The notes under the pieces: generated by a model
What the model was told of the DNA's origin: nothing
What the model saw: the letters and a program-made list of their open reading frames with translations, nothing else
Database searches by the model: none
Made by a program: the position numbers and the translations under genes
Shown here: piece after piece, positions 5,345-6,689 of the stretch
How the letters are laid out: each line of letters begins with the position of its first letter
Numbering within the stretch: position 1 is the stretch's first letter
From: Gammaproteobacteria bacterium
GTDB lineage: Bacteria > Pseudomonadota > Gammaproteobacteria > GCA-001735895
Direction of reading: 5' to 3'
Length of the DNA: 6,689 nucleotides
NCBI GenBank assembly: GCA_029864065.1
Contig: JAOTUD010000164.1
Coordinates: 1-6,689 of the forward strand

Positions 5345-6349
5345 ATGCAGGCAAGGCAATACAGTCTGGTAGCGGACATTGGCGGTACCAACGCACGTTT
5401 TGCCCTGGTTGACGATTCGAAACCGGGGTTGATCGAGAAGCGCAGCCTGCGCGTTGCCGATTACCCGTCTATCGTTTACGCGGTCCAGGCTTACCTCGAG
5501 CAGGTAGGCCCGATCAATCCTTACCAGGCGGTGATGTCGGTCGCCGCGCCGGTTACCGGTGATCTACTGAACATGACGAACCATACCTGGAATTTCAGCA
5601 TCCACGAAACTCGTGAGACGCTCGCTTTGCGCCACCTCAAGGTGATTAACGACTACACCGCGTTGGCGCTGGCGCTGCCTCTCTTGACCGAAAATCAGCT
5701 TCGTATGATTGGACCCGGCGCAGGCCAGGCCGGGCGCCCGGTCGCGGTGCTCGGGCCGGGTACCGGGCTCGGCGTATCCGGGGCCTTTCCGGTCGGGAAT
5801 CGCTGGGTGCCGCTCGAAGGCGAGGGCGGGCACGTCTCATACGGTCCGTTAGACGCGCGCGAGCAGGAGATTATCGAAGTCCTGCGCGAGAAGATGGAGC
5901 ACGTGTCGGCCGAATCACTGGTTTCGGGCCCCGGCTTATCGGCGATATACGCAGCCCTCGACAGGCTCGACGGCGGCTCCGCACAAAAGTTGAGCCCGGG
6001 TGAAGTGACCGACCTTGCACTCGACGATGACTCCGCGATGGCAAACGAGGCGCTATCCGTTTTTTGCGGGATCCTCGGCAGCGTTGCTGGCAACCTGGCA
6101 CTGACCCTGGGCGCGACGGGCGGCGTCTACATCGGAGGAGGCATCGTGCCGAAGGTCCTGGACTTTTTCAGCGCTTCCGCGTTTCGCGAACGCTTCGAGC
6201 AGCATGGCAGAATGAGGCTGTACCTGCGCAATATCCCGACTTATGTGATTACCGCCAGTTACCCGGCTCTTCGCGGTGCTGCCGTGGCGCTGAACGCTGC
6301 TTACGCTAATGTCGGTGTCAGCAGCTATGATGCTGCAGGTAGTGACTGA
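5345..6349 (+). CDS. glk: Glucokinase (ATP-dependent, proteobacterial Glk type)
   Basis: The 334-residue cytoplasmic enzyme (E. coli Glk: 321) phosphorylates glucose with ATP to glucose 6-phosphate, feeding glycolysis, Entner-Doudoroff or pentose phosphate routes. The N-terminal phosphate-binding motif is 'LVADIGGTNARFALVD' (8-23). The catalytic base is Asp103 in 'VINDYTALALALP', matching Asp100 of E. coli. The second nucleotide-binding motif is 'LGPGTGLG' (136-143). Glucose contacts are E160 and H163 in 'GEGGHVSYGP' and E190 in 'AESLVSGPGL'; the adenosine-side glycines are 'GGVYIGGGIVPK' (259-270). All expected residues are present. There is no ROK-type Cys-rich zinc motif, so this is the Glk rather than the ROK class. 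ATG 5345 is preceded by GGAGGAG (5328-5334) at a slightly long 10-base spacing. No other sugar-metabolism gene is adjacent. A short polar C-terminal extension, about 12 residues, is probably family variation. Confidence 0.96.
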   Translation: MQARQYSLVADIGGTNARFALVDDSKPGLIEKRSLRVADYPSIVYAVQAYLEQVGPINPYQAVMSVAAPVTGDLLNMTNHTWNFSIHETRETLALRHLKVINDYTALALALPLLTENQLRMIGPGAGQAGRPVAVLGPGTGLGVSGAFPVGNRWVPLEGEGGHVSYGPLDAREQEIIEVLREKMEHVSAESLVSGPGLSAIYAALDRLDGGSAQKLSPGEVTDLALDDDSAMANEALSVFCGILGSVAGNLALTLGATGGVYIGGGIVPKVLDFFSASAFRERFEQHGRMRLYLRNIPTYVITASYPALRGAAVALNAAYANVGVSSYDAAGSD

Positions 6350-6382
6350 CAGCCAGGGAGCACAGGTCAGGCAGCGCAATTT

Positions 6383-6400
6383 AAAAGCCCGCGGCCCGCG
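6383..6400 (-). terminator. Weak terminator-like hairpin after the ThDP enzyme gene
   Basis: Just after the stop of the leftward ThDP enzyme gene, the minus strand reads CGCG-GGC-CGCG followed after three bases by TTTT. The stem is only four base pairs and the T-run is short, so it is marginal. It lies in the 54-base gap between the convergent glk and ThDP enzyme genes. Confidence 0.25.
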
Positions 6401-6403
6401 CGC

Positions 6404-6689
6404 TCAGGTCATCAGCCAGTCGTCGTCCTCGTGGACGACGATCAGGCTCGGCCCGTGGTGTTTCAACGCGTCGTGCATCGCCTGCTGGAAACCGGCGTGG
6501 TTCGCGACCGAGCATCCCGGGCAGCCGAAGGCGCCGGCGAGTTTGATGAAATCGGGCGCCCTGGGATTGACGCCGATCTCGGGGATGCCGCGCTTGGTCA
6601 TGCCGTCGCGAATCATCGCGTAGCTGTGGTTATGCCAGATGATGACCGGGATGGTGAGTTTTTCCTCGACCGCGGTGGCGAGTTCGTTG
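6404..6689 (-). CDS. Thiamine-diphosphate-dependent enzyme, C-terminal end (acetolactate synthase/2-oxoacid decarboxylase-like)
   Basis: The reading frame is open from the right edge (first full codon ends at 6688) to TGA at 6404, giving the last 94 residues; the start lies outside the window. 'NELATAVEEKLTIPVIIW' matches the segment between the GDG and NN parts of the ThDP/metal motif. It is followed by 'YAMIRDGM', 'APDFIKLAGAFG' and a terminal 'GPSLIVVHEDDDW', all typical of the C-terminal ThDP-binding domain of acetolactate synthase-like and oxoacid decarboxylase enzymes. The partial gene may belong to a lineage such as 5-guanidino-2-oxopentanoate decarboxylase-like proteins, but the substrate cannot be fixed. 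Notably the usual W-N-N is W-H-N, replacing the Asn that normally helps bind the metal. The gene converges on glk. Confidence 0.85.
   Translation of the reverse strand, partial: NELATAVEEKLTIPVIIWHNHSYAMIRDGMTKRGIPEIGVNPRAPDFIKLAGAFGCPGCSVANHAGFQQAMHDALKHHGPSLIVVHEDDDWLMT

Noticed and set aside
4355..5359. 334-codon minus-strand frame spanning the membrane-protein gene and the glk upstream region
   Set aside because: It overlaps three other features, is Arg/Gly/Pro-rich and lacks domain features. The membrane protein in the other frame has a proper anchor and conserved-looking core.
5049..5430. GAAACCGGGGTT occurs at 5049-5060 and again at 5419-5430
   Set aside because: A 12-base repeat within a 6.7-kb GC-rich window is expected about once by chance, and the second copy lies inside glk coding sequence.

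Overview
The window is GC-rich and densely coded, with many long antisense shadow frames. Its recognisable proteins (ArfB-type ribosome rescue factor, proteobacterial-type glucokinase, glycine-zipper lipoprotein, TldD/PmbA-family pair) suggest a chromosomal segment of a pseudomonad-type proteobacterium, most likely a gammaproteobacterium. The genus cannot be named from the sequence. I see no tRNA, rRNA, CRISPR array, insertion sequence or phage gene.

Left part (1-2717, all minus strand, transcribed right to left). A small glycine-zipper lipoprotein gene (2322-2699) is followed, after a 135-base gap, by a TldD-type metallopeptidase gene (738-2186). That gene overlaps by 4 bases (GTGA) with a TldE/PmbA-like partner (1-741), which runs off the left edge. 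The last two look like a translationally coupled pair making a two-subunit peptidase related to, but different from, E. coli TldD/TldE.

Middle part. The lipoprotein gene is divergent from arfB (2853-3266, plus). Each side of the shared intergenic region has an exact TATAAT -10 hexamer. ArfB is followed by a cytoplasmic alpha/beta hydrolase of the DUF900 type (3487-4512, plus), probably with its own promoter. That gene converges on a small membrane-anchored protein of unknown function (4558-5031, minus).

Right part. A 313-base intergenic region (5032-5344) separates the membrane-protein gene from divergent glk (5345-6349, plus), which encodes glucokinase. The region holds a perfect 12-base palindrome, candidate promoters in both directions and one doubtful 35-codon ORF. 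At the right edge, on the minus strand, lies the C-terminal end of a thiamine-diphosphate-dependent enzyme (6404-6689).

Most genes appear to be independent housekeeping or accessory units. The only clear functional partnership is the TldD/TldE-like pair. I do not see a convincing new multi-gene system. The points most worth checking are the divergent TldD/TldE subtype with a histidine-rich patch in the partner, the palindrome upstream of the membrane-protein gene, and a His in place of the usual metal-binding Asn in the ThDP enzyme.
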